Of a DNA stretch of 25,501 bases, positions 6,924-15,254 are shown in pieces. The notes under the pieces were generated by a model. It was not told where the DNA came from, did not search any database, and saw only the letters and a program-made list of their open reading frames with translations. Made by a program: the position numbers and the translations under genes. Source of the DNA: an uncultured Eubacteriales bacterium (lineage in GTDB: Bacteria; Bacillota; Clostridia; Christensenellales; Aristaeellaceae); the NCBI GenBank assembly GCA_900553905.1, contig USFL01000001.1, positions 1-25,501 of the forward strand. Direction: 5' to 3'. Within the stretch, counting starts at the first letter, position 1. The number at the start of each line of letters is the position of its first letter.

Positions 6924-7877
6924 ATGACAGGCCTCTCTCCATCCTGCGCCGGTCGCAGCCTCAGACATCCCCTGTGTCACAGTCTGCGCAAACAGTGGGT
7001 ATTGTGGCTGATGCTTCTACCGACCCTGTTCTTCTTTGCGCTGTTCTGCTACCTGCCCATGGTTGGCATCTATTTCGCCTTTTCGCGCTTCAACTTTCAG
7101 GGCGGCCTGTTCGGAAGCCCCTTTGTGGGGCTGGACAACTTCCAGTATCTATTCAAAAGCGGTATCCTGTGGAGTCTGACGCGCAATACTATCCTTTATA
7201 ATATTGCCTTCATCATCGTTGGCAACGTGATGCAGATGATCTGCGCATTGTTTTTCAACGACCTGACCAAAAAATGGTTTACCAAGGCATCGCAGACCAT
7301 TATCTTTCTACCCTACTTTGTTTCCATGGTGCTGGTAGGCGTGTTTGCCTACAACCTGTTCAATATCGACAATGGGTTTATCAACTCTCTGCTTCGCTCG
7401 CTGGGCCTAGAAACATGCAATTTCTATATCCGGCCAGAGGTGTGGCCGCCTATCATCGTAGCAGTTAACGTATGGAAGGGACTGGGGTATGGCAGCATCA
7501 TCTATCTGTCCACCCTCGCATCCATTGATCCCGGCTACTACGAAGCCGCCCGAATCGACGGCGCTACAAAGTGGCAGCAGGTACGCCTGATTACTTGGCC
7601 CATGCTGAAACCTACCATGGTGATTTTGATTATGTTCAGTTTAGGCGGAATTCTCAAGGGGCAGTTTGAGCTGTTCTACCAGCTCATCGGCAAAAATGGG
7701 CTGCTTTATGCCACCACCGACATTCTGGACACCTACGTTTACCGCAGTCTCACCGTCAATTTCGATATCGGCATGGGGTCTGCCGCAGGCGTATATCAGT
7801 CCGTATTTGGCCTTATTCTGGTGCTCACGGTCAATGGCATCGTACGCCGCGTCAATGAAGATTACGCGCTGTTCTGA
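6924..7877 (+). CDS. Sugar ABC transporter permease, LplB type
   Basis: This is one half of the membrane channel of a binding-protein-dependent oligosaccharide importer. The start is the ATG at 6924, because AGGTGG lies seven bases before it; the in-frame TTG at 6906 lies before that site. The 317-residue protein opens with a cytoplasmic tail, then a first membrane helix (WLMLLPTLFFFALFCYLPM) and about five more. The EAA loop that docks on the ATPase reads YEAARIDGATKWQQVRLITW. The ending, RRVNEDYALF, is typical of the LplB/YtcP-associated subfamily. The gene lies 19 bases before its partner permease. The substrate is inferred from the GH3, GH5 and GH30 genes around it: beta-glucan oligosaccharides. 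Confidence 0.92.
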   Translation: MTGLSPSCAGRSLRHPLCHSLRKQWVLWLMLLPTLFFFALFCYLPMVGIYFAFSRFNFQGGLFGSPFVGLDNFQYLFKSGILWSLTRNTILYNIAFIIVGNVMQMICALFFNDLTKKWFTKASQTIIFLPYFVSMVLVGVFAYNLFNIDNGFINSLLRSLGLETCNFYIRPEVWPPIIVAVNVWKGLGYGSIIYLSTLASIDPGYYEAARIDGATKWQQVRLITWPMLKPTMVILIMFSLGGILKGQFELFYQLIGKNGLLYATTDILDTYVYRSLTVNFDIGMGSAAGVYQSVFGLILVLTVNGIVRRVNEDYALF

Positions 7878-7896
7878 CACAGGAAAGGAGCTCGCG

Positions 7897-8790
7897 ATGA
7901 CATCCATCCATCCAGACAAAGGTACCCGCAGCTTCAACATCATTGGCTACACGCTGCTTACCCTTATCACACTGATTTGCCTATTACCCTTTTGGCTGAT
8001 GATTACAGGTTCGTTTACCAGTGAGGCTTCTATCATTCGTGACGGGTTTTCCATCTGGCCGCGCGAATACAGCGTGGATGCGTACAGAAGCATTTTTCAG
8101 GGAATCCACAAAATTGCTCGCGCTTATGGCGTCACGCTGACGGTTACAGCGTGCGGATCGCTGGCGGCATTGACGCTGACAACCATGACCGGCTACGTGC
8201 TTACCCGACAGGACTTTGCCTACCGCAACCGCATATCGTTTTTCATCTACTTTACCACGCTGTTTAGCGGCGGCGTCATTCCTACCTACATCCTCATCGT
8301 GCGCTACCTGGCTCTGAAGGATACGCTGCTGGTGCTCATTCTACCCACGCTGCTGTCGCCCTGGTACATCATGCTCATGCGTACATTCATGCGCTCCATT
8401 CCTTCAGCTATTTTGGATGCGGCCAAAATTGACGGTGCGGGCGACTTCACCATCTACGCGCGTATCATCCTGCCGTTAAGCAAAACGGCACTGGCTACAG
8501 TGGGACTGTTCATCGCCCTGGGCTACTGGAACGACTGGTATCTGGCCAGCCTCTACATCAATGACGAGGCGCTCTATCCCCTGCAATACCTTTTATATCA
8601 AATGCTCTCCAGCGCGGAGTTTCTCAAGAGCGCCGCTTCGGCAGGCTTCTCCGGCGTGCGCGTTCAGGCTCCCACTGAAACGCTGAAACTGGCCACGGCG
8701 GTCGTCGTTATCGGGCCGATCATTTTGCTTTATCCCTTTGTGCAAAAATACTTCATCAAAGGCGTGATGATCGGCTCTGTCAAGGGGTGA
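7897..8790 (+). CDS. Sugar ABC transporter permease, YtcP type
   Basis: This is the second channel subunit. The ATG at 7897 has AAAGGAG seven bases upstream; the frame is open further upstream, but those starts lie inside the preceding gene. The 297 residues begin with a short cytoplasmic tail, then a helix (LLTLITLICLLPFWLMITGS) and about five further membrane helices. The EAA loop reads ILDAAKIDGAGDFTIYARII. The C-terminus, YPFVQKYFIKGVMIGSVKG, is the usual ending of this family. The gene sits between its partner permease (19 bases) and the binding protein (52 bases), so the three are surely one transcript. No ATPase gene accompanies them. Confidence 0.93.
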   Translation: MTSIHPDKGTRSFNIIGYTLLTLITLICLLPFWLMITGSFTSEASIIRDGFSIWPREYSVDAYRSIFQGIHKIARAYGVTLTVTACGSLAALTLTTMTGYVLTRQDFAYRNRISFFIYFTTLFSGGVIPTYILIVRYLALKDTLLVLILPTLLSPWYIMLMRTFMRSIPSAILDAAKIDGAGDFTIYARIILPLSKTALATVGLFIALGYWNDWYLASLYINDEALYPLQYLLYQMLSSAEFLKSAASAGFSGVRVQAPTETLKLATAVVVIGPIILLYPFVQKYFIKGVMIGSVKG

Positions 8791-8842
8791 CTCTAAGCGG
8801 TATATTGGCCGCGAGAGATATCAAAAAGGAGGTATTTCCCAC

Positions 8843-10339
8843 ATGAAAAAGCTCGTATCCCTGTTGTTGGCGGCGTGCCTGATGGCATCGCTGGCAACGG
8901 TCCCCGCCTTTGCGGAGGAAGATCCCTTTGCCCAGCCGGTAGAACTGATCTGGTATGCGATCGGTACCGGCCCTGCCGATGGCGAAATGGTAATGGCCGA
9001 ATTCAACAAGGTTCTTTCAGAAAAATACAACACCACCATCAAACTCAATTACACCGGCTGGGATGATTGGGAGAACAAATACAATCTCCTGCTGACCTCC
9101 GGTGAGAAGATTGACCTGGTCTACGTCAACGCCACGCTTTACAACCGTTATGCTCCCGTAGGCGCCTTTAAGGATCTGACCGAGCTCTTCCCCACCCTCA
9201 TGCCCAAGACCTACGCTTTCTTTGATGAGGATTCTCTGGGGCAGATGTCCGTGGACGGTAAAATTTATGCGGTGCCGCTGTCCATGCATGGCTACATTCC
9301 CTACGGCATCTTCTACCGCAAGGACCTGGCCGACAAGTACGGCTGTGAGCCCATTACCGATATCGCCACCTTTGAAAGCTACATGGACGCCATCGTAGCC
9401 AACGAGCCCGGCATCACCCCCTACAACGGCAACCCCTCGGATGCTTTCCTTTATATGTTCCGCGCCAACTACGGCTTTGAAACCATCGCGGGCAGCACCT
9501 CTTCCATCATTGTCATGGGCGACATCGACGATACTGGCAGTGTGATCGCCTATCCCTTCACCGACGAGTATGTGGAATGGTCCAAGAAGATCAAGGAATG
9601 GGCTGATCGCGGCTATTGGAGCAGCAACTGCCTTAGCGCCACTCTGGGTACCTGGGATAATATTCAGGTAGGCACCTCCGCCATCTCGGTAGAAAATCCC
9701 GAGGGTGTAGCTTCTCTGGTCACCACTATCTCCAAGCTCAATCCAGACTTTGCGTTTGATTACTGGTGCTTCACCTCGCTGACTGGCTACTCTGTACCCA
9801 ACCCGGTTCTACAGGATGGTTTTGCCGTGCCGCAGAGTTCTCAGAATACCGAGCGCACCTTGCGCATTCTGGAGGCCATCAAGACAGATCCTGAACTGTA
9901 TGATCTGTATATGTACGGTATCGAGGGCTACCACTACGATCTGACCGAGGACGGTCAGCTTGTAACCCCCTCCGCCTCGCAGGACCCTTCCGTGGTTACC
10001 GGCTACGATCCTGCCGGCGCGGGTTGGGGCATGCGCGTCGAGGACCTCGTGCGCACCAACGTAACACAGTGGAGCGGCCTGGAGCCCCTCATGGATGAAA
10101 TCCGCAGCATCAGCGTTCCCAATCGTTACGGCGCCATTTCTCTGGACTATGCCGACGTGCAGGCCGAGCTGGCAGCTGTCAACCAGGTGGTGCAGCAGTA
10201 CGGCACGCCGATCAACGTCGGGCTGGTGGACGATGTGGACGCAGCCATTGCTGAATACCGTCAGAAGCTGACGGACGCCGGTATTGACAAGCTGGTGGCC
10301 TACGTGCAGGAGACAGTTACTGCTGCCTGCGGGGAGTAA
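8843..10339 (+). CDS. Extracellular sugar-binding protein, LplA type
   Basis: This protein captures substrate outside the cell and delivers it to the two permeases encoded before it. The ATG at 8843 has AAAGGAGG upstream. The protein is 498 residues, normal for the large LplA subgroup. The signal peptide runs MKKLVSLLLAACLMAS then LATVPAFA, with likely cleavage before EEDPF. An LAAC at residues 9-12 resembles a lipobox but is unusually close to the N-terminus, so the anchoring mode is uncertain. The mature part opens with VELIWYAIG and contains KIDLVYVNATLYNRYAP and GKIYAVPLSMHGY, features of this fold. A strong hairpin terminator follows, so this gene is probably more highly expressed than the downstream ones. 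The ligand is inferred from neighbours. Confidence 0.92.
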   Translation: MKKLVSLLLAACLMASLATVPAFAEEDPFAQPVELIWYAIGTGPADGEMVMAEFNKVLSEKYNTTIKLNYTGWDDWENKYNLLLTSGEKIDLVYVNATLYNRYAPVGAFKDLTELFPTLMPKTYAFFDEDSLGQMSVDGKIYAVPLSMHGYIPYGIFYRKDLADKYGCEPITDIATFESYMDAIVANEPGITPYNGNPSDAFLYMFRANYGFETIAGSTSSIIVMGDIDDTGSVIAYPFTDEYVEWSKKIKEWADRGYWSSNCLSATLGTWDNIQVGTSAISVENPEGVASLVTTISKLNPDFAFDYWCFTSLTGYSVPNPVLQDGFAVPQSSQNTERTLRILEAIKTDPELYDLYMYGIEGYHYDLTEDGQLVTPSASQDPSVVTGYDPAGAGWGMRVEDLVRTNVTQWSGLEPLMDEIRSISVPNRYGAISLDYADVQAELAAVNQVVQQYGTPINVGLVDDVDAAIAEYRQKLTDAGIDKLVAYVQETVTAACGE

Positions 10340-10351
10340 TGCGCTTTCCCT

Positions 10352-10391
10352 GCCGCCGTGTGCGCTGCGCACACGGCGGCGCTTTTGCTTT
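10352..10391 (+). terminator. Terminator/attenuator after the binding-protein gene
   Basis: GCCGCCGTGTGCGC (10352-10365) and GCGCACACGGCGGC (10367-10380) are perfect inverted copies with one base between, so about 12 pairs form around a small loop. T-rich GCTTTTGCTTT follows. It lies between the binding-protein and GH5 genes, where partial read-through would give more binding protein than enzyme. Confidence 0.75.
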
Positions 10392-10420
10392 CACTTAAAT
10401 AAAATTGAGGAGGTACTTTC

Positions 10421-11431
10421 ATGAAACGTACCCTGCGCGGCGTCAACCTGGGCGGCTGGCTGGTTTTGGAAAAATGGATGAAGCCTGAGCTTTTTGACGG
10501 CACGGATGCCGTGGATGAAACCACCTTCAGCCGTGCCCTGACTCCCGCGCTGCGCGAGAGACTGCAACGGCACCGCGACACCTTTATTACCGAGGAAGAC
10601 TTTGCCTGGATCGCCTCCACGGGGCTCAATACGGTGCGTTTGCCCGTACCATGGTGGATGTTTGGGCAGGCAGCGCCATACGTGGGTTGTATGCAGGAGG
10701 TGCAAAACGCCTTTGTCTGGGCACAGCGTTATGGGCTGGGCGTACTTTTGGACCTGCACTGTGCCCCCGGCTGTCAAAACGGCTTTGACAACGGAGGCAT
10801 TGCTGGTGTGATGGAGTGGCATCGTGATCCCGCCTATATTCACGCCACGCTGGACGTATTGGACCGCCTATGCGAATTTGTCAAGCCCTTTTCAGCGCTC
10901 CGAGCCATTCAACCGCTCAACGAGCCGCATTGGGATATTCCTTTGGACATCGTTCAAGACTTCTACCGCGACAGCTACGCCGTTATTCGTCGTCACTTCT
11001 CGCCGGATCAATGTATGATTGTCTTTCACGATTCGTTCCGTCAGGATGTCTGGGAGGGCTTTTTGCCCGAGGGCAAAAACGTGCTTTTCGACGCGCATTT
11101 TTATCAGTTTCAGGATGAGTATAAAGGCTATGACTATTTCCAACATGCCGCACTCACCTTGGAAAGCCGCCGCGAGAGCTTGGGCCTGCTGGCCCGTGGG
11201 CACGAGGTCATCGTGGGCGAATGGAGCCTGGGCTATCCGCTGGATAATATAACCGCCCTCAGCCCCTACCAACGCGACATTGCCCTGCGCGGTTTTGCCG
11301 CCAATCAACTCAGCGTCTATGAGGAGCAAGGAGGCTGGATATTCTGGAGCTACAAAACCAGCGATGCCATGCAGCCATGGAGCCTGCGCGCCTGTGTAGA
11401 AAACGGCTGGTTGCCCCACCATTTTGGTTAA
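10421..11431 (+). CDS. Glycoside hydrolase family 5, exo-1,3-beta-glucanase type
   Basis: The ATG at 10421 has AGGAGG seven bases upstream; the protein is 336 residues. The start, RGVNLGGWLVLEKWMKPELF, and DLHCAPGCQNG (111-121) are hallmarks of the branch of GH5 that contains fungal exo-1,3-beta-glucanases (GH5_9-like). The acid/base is Glu168 in QPLNEPHWD and the nucleophile Glu267 in VIVGEWSLG; His113 and the TVRLPVPWW strand also match. There is no signal peptide or membrane segment, so unlike its secreted fungal counterparts it should act on imported oligosaccharides in the cytoplasm. It lies after an attenuator and 61 bases before the AraC regulator. The subfamily, and so the 1,3-linkage preference, is inferred from motifs. 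Confidence 0.9.
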   Translation: MKRTLRGVNLGGWLVLEKWMKPELFDGTDAVDETTFSRALTPALRERLQRHRDTFITEEDFAWIASTGLNTVRLPVPWWMFGQAAPYVGCMQEVQNAFVWAQRYGLGVLLDLHCAPGCQNGFDNGGIAGVMEWHRDPAYIHATLDVLDRLCEFVKPFSALRAIQPLNEPHWDIPLDIVQDFYRDSYAVIRRHFSPDQCMIVFHDSFRQDVWEGFLPEGKNVLFDAHFYQFQDEYKGYDYFQHAALTLESRRESLGLLARGHEVIVGEWSLGYPLDNITALSPYQRDIALRGFAANQLSVYEEQGGWIFWSYKTSDAMQPWSLRACVENGWLPHHFG

Positions 11432-11454
11432 GCGTCGCATTTGGTGCAAAAACA

Positions 11455-11463
11455 TGCTATAAT
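11455..11463 (+). promoter_or_regulatory. Extended -10 promoter before the AraC regulator gene
   Basis: TGCTATAAT gives a TG-N extended -10 with a perfect TATAAT (11458-11463) in the 61-base gap. The -35 area (about TCGCAT) is poor, which an extended -10 can tolerate. It would give a basal supply of regulator independent of the operon promoter. Confidence 0.5.
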
Positions 11464-11492
11464 CAGTCCAGCGCAAAGGAGAGGTGCCGCCT

Positions 11493-13694
11493 ATGAAGAC
11501 CCATTTCAAGCGTCCGCCGGCTTATCAGATGCGTCTGATCGGCCTGTCCGCCTGTCTGGTACTGGCGGCTCTTCTTGTTGCGCTGGCCATCTATTTTCTT
11601 TTTAACGGCGCCCTCTCGGCGCAAATTCAACAGCTTGGCGACTATGCCGTAAGCAACGCGGCAACTGTGGAAACCAGAATCCGGGATGAATGTCGACGGG
11701 TATTCGACCAGATGACCTTTGACAACCAGCTCACCCCGCTGCTCTACTCCGCCCAGCCCACCGCCGGCGAGCTGCTCGCCGGGCTTAAAAGGCTGGACAG
11801 TTACCGCGAGCCCTCCGCCTGGATCGACAGTCTGTACATTTATAACGCGCAAAACGATACTTTCTACGTTTCCAGCGAGCATTCCACCCAGGCCGTGCAA
11901 CCGATGGGTGAGCTGTTTGACATGCAGGTACGTGATCTGGTGGCCAATTGCCGTGAGTATCAAAACATGCAGCCTATTTCGCGCACCTTGGGTGTGTCCT
12001 ATCCCCGGCTGGAAACCCTCTCCTATGTCACCTATCTGCGCTACAACACCTTTCCACAGGGAACGGCGCCTTGGGTGCTGGTTATTAATGTGCGTCAGGA
12101 TGCCTACTTTTCCGGTCTATGGCAGCCTTCGCCGGATGTAGAGTTCCGGGTGGATTGTGTGGACAAAAGCGGCGTTACCCAGCTCAGTCTCACCGGCAGT
12201 GCCATCGGCGAGGACCTGTCTGGCCTGCCTCACATCAGGCGTGTGCTGGAGGAAGACGGCAAACGCGGCTTTTTCCACGAGATAGTGGATGGACAAAGCT
12301 GCATCGTTTTCTTTGATGCTGCCTTCTCAGATTACTGGACCCTGTGCTACGCCGTAAGCCAGCAGTATATCAGCAGCTTATTTGGCATGCGTTCGCAGCT
12401 GTCCAGCTTGCTGGTGCTGCTGCTGCTGCTTATTGCGCTGGTGTCGCTGGCTGGTATGCTCATACGAAGGTTGATGCGCTACCAGCGTCAGCAACAGGAA
12501 GCACTGGAGCAGGCCCATGAAATGCAGCGCGAGCGCGCCTATCACGAGCGTTGCGCACGGTTGCGCCGCCTGTTGTCCGATGTCCTGGACGAGACCGAGC
12601 GGCAGGATCTGATGCATACCTGCGACCTCAAGCCCGTCCCTGACCTTCCCTTTACGCTTATTACCCTGCAACAACGTCAATACAATGCTTTTTGCCGTTC
12701 GGTGGATCTCAAGCGTCAAGAGCTTATTCGTTTCTCCGTATGCAGCCTGGCTTTTGAGATTGCCAAGGATCATCGCCCGCTAATGGCTGTGGATGGCGAT
12801 GCCGGGGCCATCTACCTGCTCACGCAGAGCGAACATCCGCAGGAACTTGGTATCGCGCTTTGTACGCAGCTGAACGGCCTTGTGGATTTGCAGTATGCTA
12901 TTCTGGTCTCGCATCCTTTTGCCTCCATGAGCGATCTGCCGGCCGCCTACCGTTGGGCGCAGGACAACCTCCCCTGCCTACAGATGCATCCGGATCCCTG
13001 CGTAATCGACTATCAGGCCGTGGTGCAGGCGGAAGCCAGACACAGCGTGTATCCCGATGCCACTGTCAAACAGTTGTTATCCGCAGTGATGACACTGGAC
13101 ATGCAAACCGCAGGACAGCTGCTGCACCGTGCTTTTGAGCAGATGACGCAGGGCTCCTACAAAGCCTTTCGCGTAGCGTTGATGCAGATGCTTGTCGCTC
13201 TGGACGAAAACCTGACGCTGCTGTGCGCCCGCAACGGTGTAGAGGATGCCTGCTCATCCATCACGCTGTTTGGCGTAGCCGGCATGGAAAACATTCAGGA
13301 GATGGAGGAGGAGCTTTGCAGCCTGTTGGAGGGGGTTGAAGCCGCCATATCCACCTGCCGGGAGGATAAATATATCGACCTGCTGGAACGCGTTGATCGG
13401 CTGATTGAGGAGCGCATCTCCGACGCGCTCTTTGGCGTGAAGGAGCTGGCAGAGGCCGTTGCATACACCTCCACCTACATCGGCCGGCTGTATCGTCGAT
13501 ACCGAGGCGTCACGCTGAGCGAAAGCATGCTGCGTGCCCGCATGGAGCGGGCGCGTGCCCTGCTGGCCGGTACCGACCTGCCCATCAATCAGGTGGCGGA
13601 GCAGAGCGGCTTTGCCGATGCCACCTACTTTTACCGCGCCTTTAAAAAGGCCAACGGCGTAACGCCCAACGTTTACCGTCAAAACAACCGCTGA
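11493..13694 (+). CDS. Membrane-bound AraC-family regulator with extracellular sensor domain
   Basis: The ATG at 11493 has AAGGAGAGG just upstream; the protein is 733 residues. One membrane helix (about 14-38, GLSACLVLAALLVALAIYFL) and a second (about 304-325, rich in LLVLLLLLIALVS) enclose an extracellular domain of about 265 residues, probably a Cache-type sensor. A charged coiled region (RQQQEALEQAHEMQRERAYH) follows, then a cytoplasmic linker. The C-terminal 100 residues form the double helix-turn-helix: FGVKELAEAVAYTSTYIGRL, then INQVAEQSGFADATYFYRAF and the closing GVTPNVYRQ. There is no kinase or receiver domain, so it should couple outside sensing directly to DNA binding. Being inside the beta-glucan operon, it probably controls it, perhaps through the repeats at 6786-6812. 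Confidence 0.9.
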   Translation: MKTHFKRPPAYQMRLIGLSACLVLAALLVALAIYFLFNGALSAQIQQLGDYAVSNAATVETRIRDECRRVFDQMTFDNQLTPLLYSAQPTAGELLAGLKRLDSYREPSAWIDSLYIYNAQNDTFYVSSEHSTQAVQPMGELFDMQVRDLVANCREYQNMQPISRTLGVSYPRLETLSYVTYLRYNTFPQGTAPWVLVINVRQDAYFSGLWQPSPDVEFRVDCVDKSGVTQLSLTGSAIGEDLSGLPHIRRVLEEDGKRGFFHEIVDGQSCIVFFDAAFSDYWTLCYAVSQQYISSLFGMRSQLSSLLVLLLLLIALVSLAGMLIRRLMRYQRQQQEALEQAHEMQRERAYHERCARLRRLLSDVLDETERQDLMHTCDLKPVPDLPFTLITLQQRQYNAFCRSVDLKRQELIRFSVCSLAFEIAKDHRPLMAVDGDAGAIYLLTQSEHPQELGIALCTQLNGLVDLQYAILVSHPFASMSDLPAAYRWAQDNLPCLQMHPDPCVIDYQAVVQAEARHSVYPDATVKQLLSAVMTLDMQTAGQLLHRAFEQMTQGSYKAFRVALMQMLVALDENLTLLCARNGVEDACSSITLFGVAGMENIQEMEEELCSLLEGVEAAISTCREDKYIDLLERVDRLIEERISDALFGVKELAEAVAYTSTYIGRLYRRYRGVTLSESMLRARMERARALLAGTDLPINQVAEQSGFADATYFYRAFKKANGVTPNVYRQNNR

Positions 13695-13723
13695 GCCACG
13701 TGCTCGGCTGCAAGGGGAGAGCT

Positions 13724-15070
13724 ATGATGTTTGCACGTCAAATTACTACGCAGTTTGTCAATAACCTGCGACGCACGGATGAGCGTCATCTGCCCTTTAC
13801 TGCGGATACGCAGGGACAGGAAAACGGGATTATCAACCTCTATCCCCAACGGCTTTATCAAAAGATCTACGGCTTTGGCGGCGCCTTTACGGACTCGGCC
13901 GGCTACGTGTTTTCCCTCATGCCTGAGGAACTGCGCCGTCAGTTTCTTTGCGATTGCTTTTCTGAAAAAGGGCTGTGTTACACCTGGGGGCGCTGTCCGG
14001 TGGACAGCTGTGACTTTTCCCTGGAGTGTTACGCCGCCGACGACGACCCCACAGACGAGACGCTGGCGCATTTTTCGCTCGACCGTCCGCTGCGCTACTC
14101 GCTGCCCCTTATCCGTGAGGCAGGGCAGGTGGCAGGCCGTTCCATTCAGCTGATGCTTACCCCTTGGAGCCCGCCGGCATACATGAAAACCAACGGTTCG
14201 CGTATAGGTGGCGGGCGGCTCAGACCAGAGTATGCCGAACGGTGGGCCAGATATCTGTGCAGGTATATTCTTGCCTTACGCGAGTTGGGCCTGGATGTGA
14301 GGCTTTTAAGCGTACAAAACGAGGCCAAGGCGGCTCAAACCTGGGATAGCTGTCTCTATACCGCCCGGGAGGAACGGGAGTTTATCGAACATTACCTTGC
14401 GCCTCAGCTCAGCCGGGCGCATCTGGACGACATCTGCCTGCTTATCTGGGACCACAACAAGGAACGTGCCTACGAGCGCATGTCAGAAACGCTTCAAAGC
14501 GATGCAGTGCGCGAACGGGTAGGCGGTATTGCCGTGCACTGGTACAGCGGCGATCACTTCGAGGCGCTACAGATGATTCGGGAGGAATTTCCCGACAAGC
14601 GCATGGTATTTTCAGAGGCCTGCATAGAATACCTTCATGTAAAAGACCAGGGGCAGCTGCGCAACGCACGCATGTATGCGCATGAAATGATCGGCGACTT
14701 CAACGCAGGCGTGGACACCTTTCTGGACTGGAATCTGCTGCTGGATGAGCGTGGCGGTCCCAACCATGTTGGCAATTATTGCGATGCACCGATCCTCTAT
14801 GATACCCGCGACGGCAGGCTCATCCACAACCTGTCATATGACTACATCGGACACTTTAGCCGTTACATCCGTCCCGGCGCGCAGCGCATCGGTTTTAGTC
14901 GCTGCGATGGGCAGGCAGAACTGACCACCTTTCGCAACCCCACGGGCGAATTGTGCGTGGTCGCGCTCAATCCCGGCTCCAAAGACCTTTCCTATTGCCT
15001 TCGCCTGCAAGAGCAGCTCTGTCCCTTCCAGCTGCCCAGCAACGCAATCTCCACGCTGGTCATTGAATGA
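13724..15070 (+). CDS. Glycoside hydrolase family 30 (glucosylceramidase / beta-1,6-glucanase type)
   Basis: The start is the ATG at 13724, after GGGGAG; a second ATG follows directly. The protein is 448 residues, normal for GH30. The conserved opening QKIYGFGGAFTDSAG (45-60) leads into the barrel, with LMLTPWSPPAYMKTNG (143-158). The acid/base is Glu200 in LLSVQNEAKAAQTWDSC and the nucleophile Glu298 in RMVFSEACIEY. The C-terminal part (about 400-448) is the beta-sandwich that wraps the barrel. There is no signal peptide. Relatives include glucosylceramidases, beta-glucosidases and beta-1,6-glucanases; next to a 1,3-glucanase-type GH5 and a GH3, cleavage of beta-1,6-linked glucose is the best guess. 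It lies 29 bases after the regulator gene and is probably co-transcribed with it. Confidence 0.9.
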   Translation: MMFARQITTQFVNNLRRTDERHLPFTADTQGQENGIINLYPQRLYQKIYGFGGAFTDSAGYVFSLMPEELRRQFLCDCFSEKGLCYTWGRCPVDSCDFSLECYAADDDPTDETLAHFSLDRPLRYSLPLIREAGQVAGRSIQLMLTPWSPPAYMKTNGSRIGGGRLRPEYAERWARYLCRYILALRELGLDVRLLSVQNEAKAAQTWDSCLYTAREEREFIEHYLAPQLSRAHLDDICLLIWDHNKERAYERMSETLQSDAVRERVGGIAVHWYSGDHFEALQMIREEFPDKRMVFSEACIEYLHVKDQGQLRNARMYAHEMIGDFNAGVDTFLDWNLLLDERGGPNHVGNYCDAPILYDTRDGRLIHNLSYDYIGHFSRYIRPGAQRIGFSRCDGQAELTTFRNPTGELCVVALNPGSKDLSYCLRLQEQLCPFQLPSNAISTLVIE

Positions 15071-15254
15071 ACGTTGGAAAGATAGACAGATGAGTATGGC
15101 ATGAAAAGGGCTGTAAAAGGGACCTTATCCCTGCAATGCTGTGCTGCCATCCCAAGAACAGTTGAATTTCCGGCGTCTGGAAAATTCCATACCTGCACTT
15201 TTCCCGCTCTGCCTGTTTATTTCGATTTTTCCTGCCCAAAGGCGCATCCGGCCA
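15071..15254. other. Convergent intergenic region between the two sugar loci
   Basis: The GH30 (plus) and GH36 (minus) genes end facing each other. Only a weak hairpin is seen, AGGGA/TCCCT at 15118-15132, with T-rich sequence on its minus-strand side, possibly a poor terminator for the GH36 operon. To the right of it the base composition becomes clearly richer in G and C. Confidence 0.35.

Noticed and set aside
7666-7896. N-terminal extension of the second permease
   Set aside because: It lies inside the first permease in another frame; the ATG at 7897 has a proper ribosome site.
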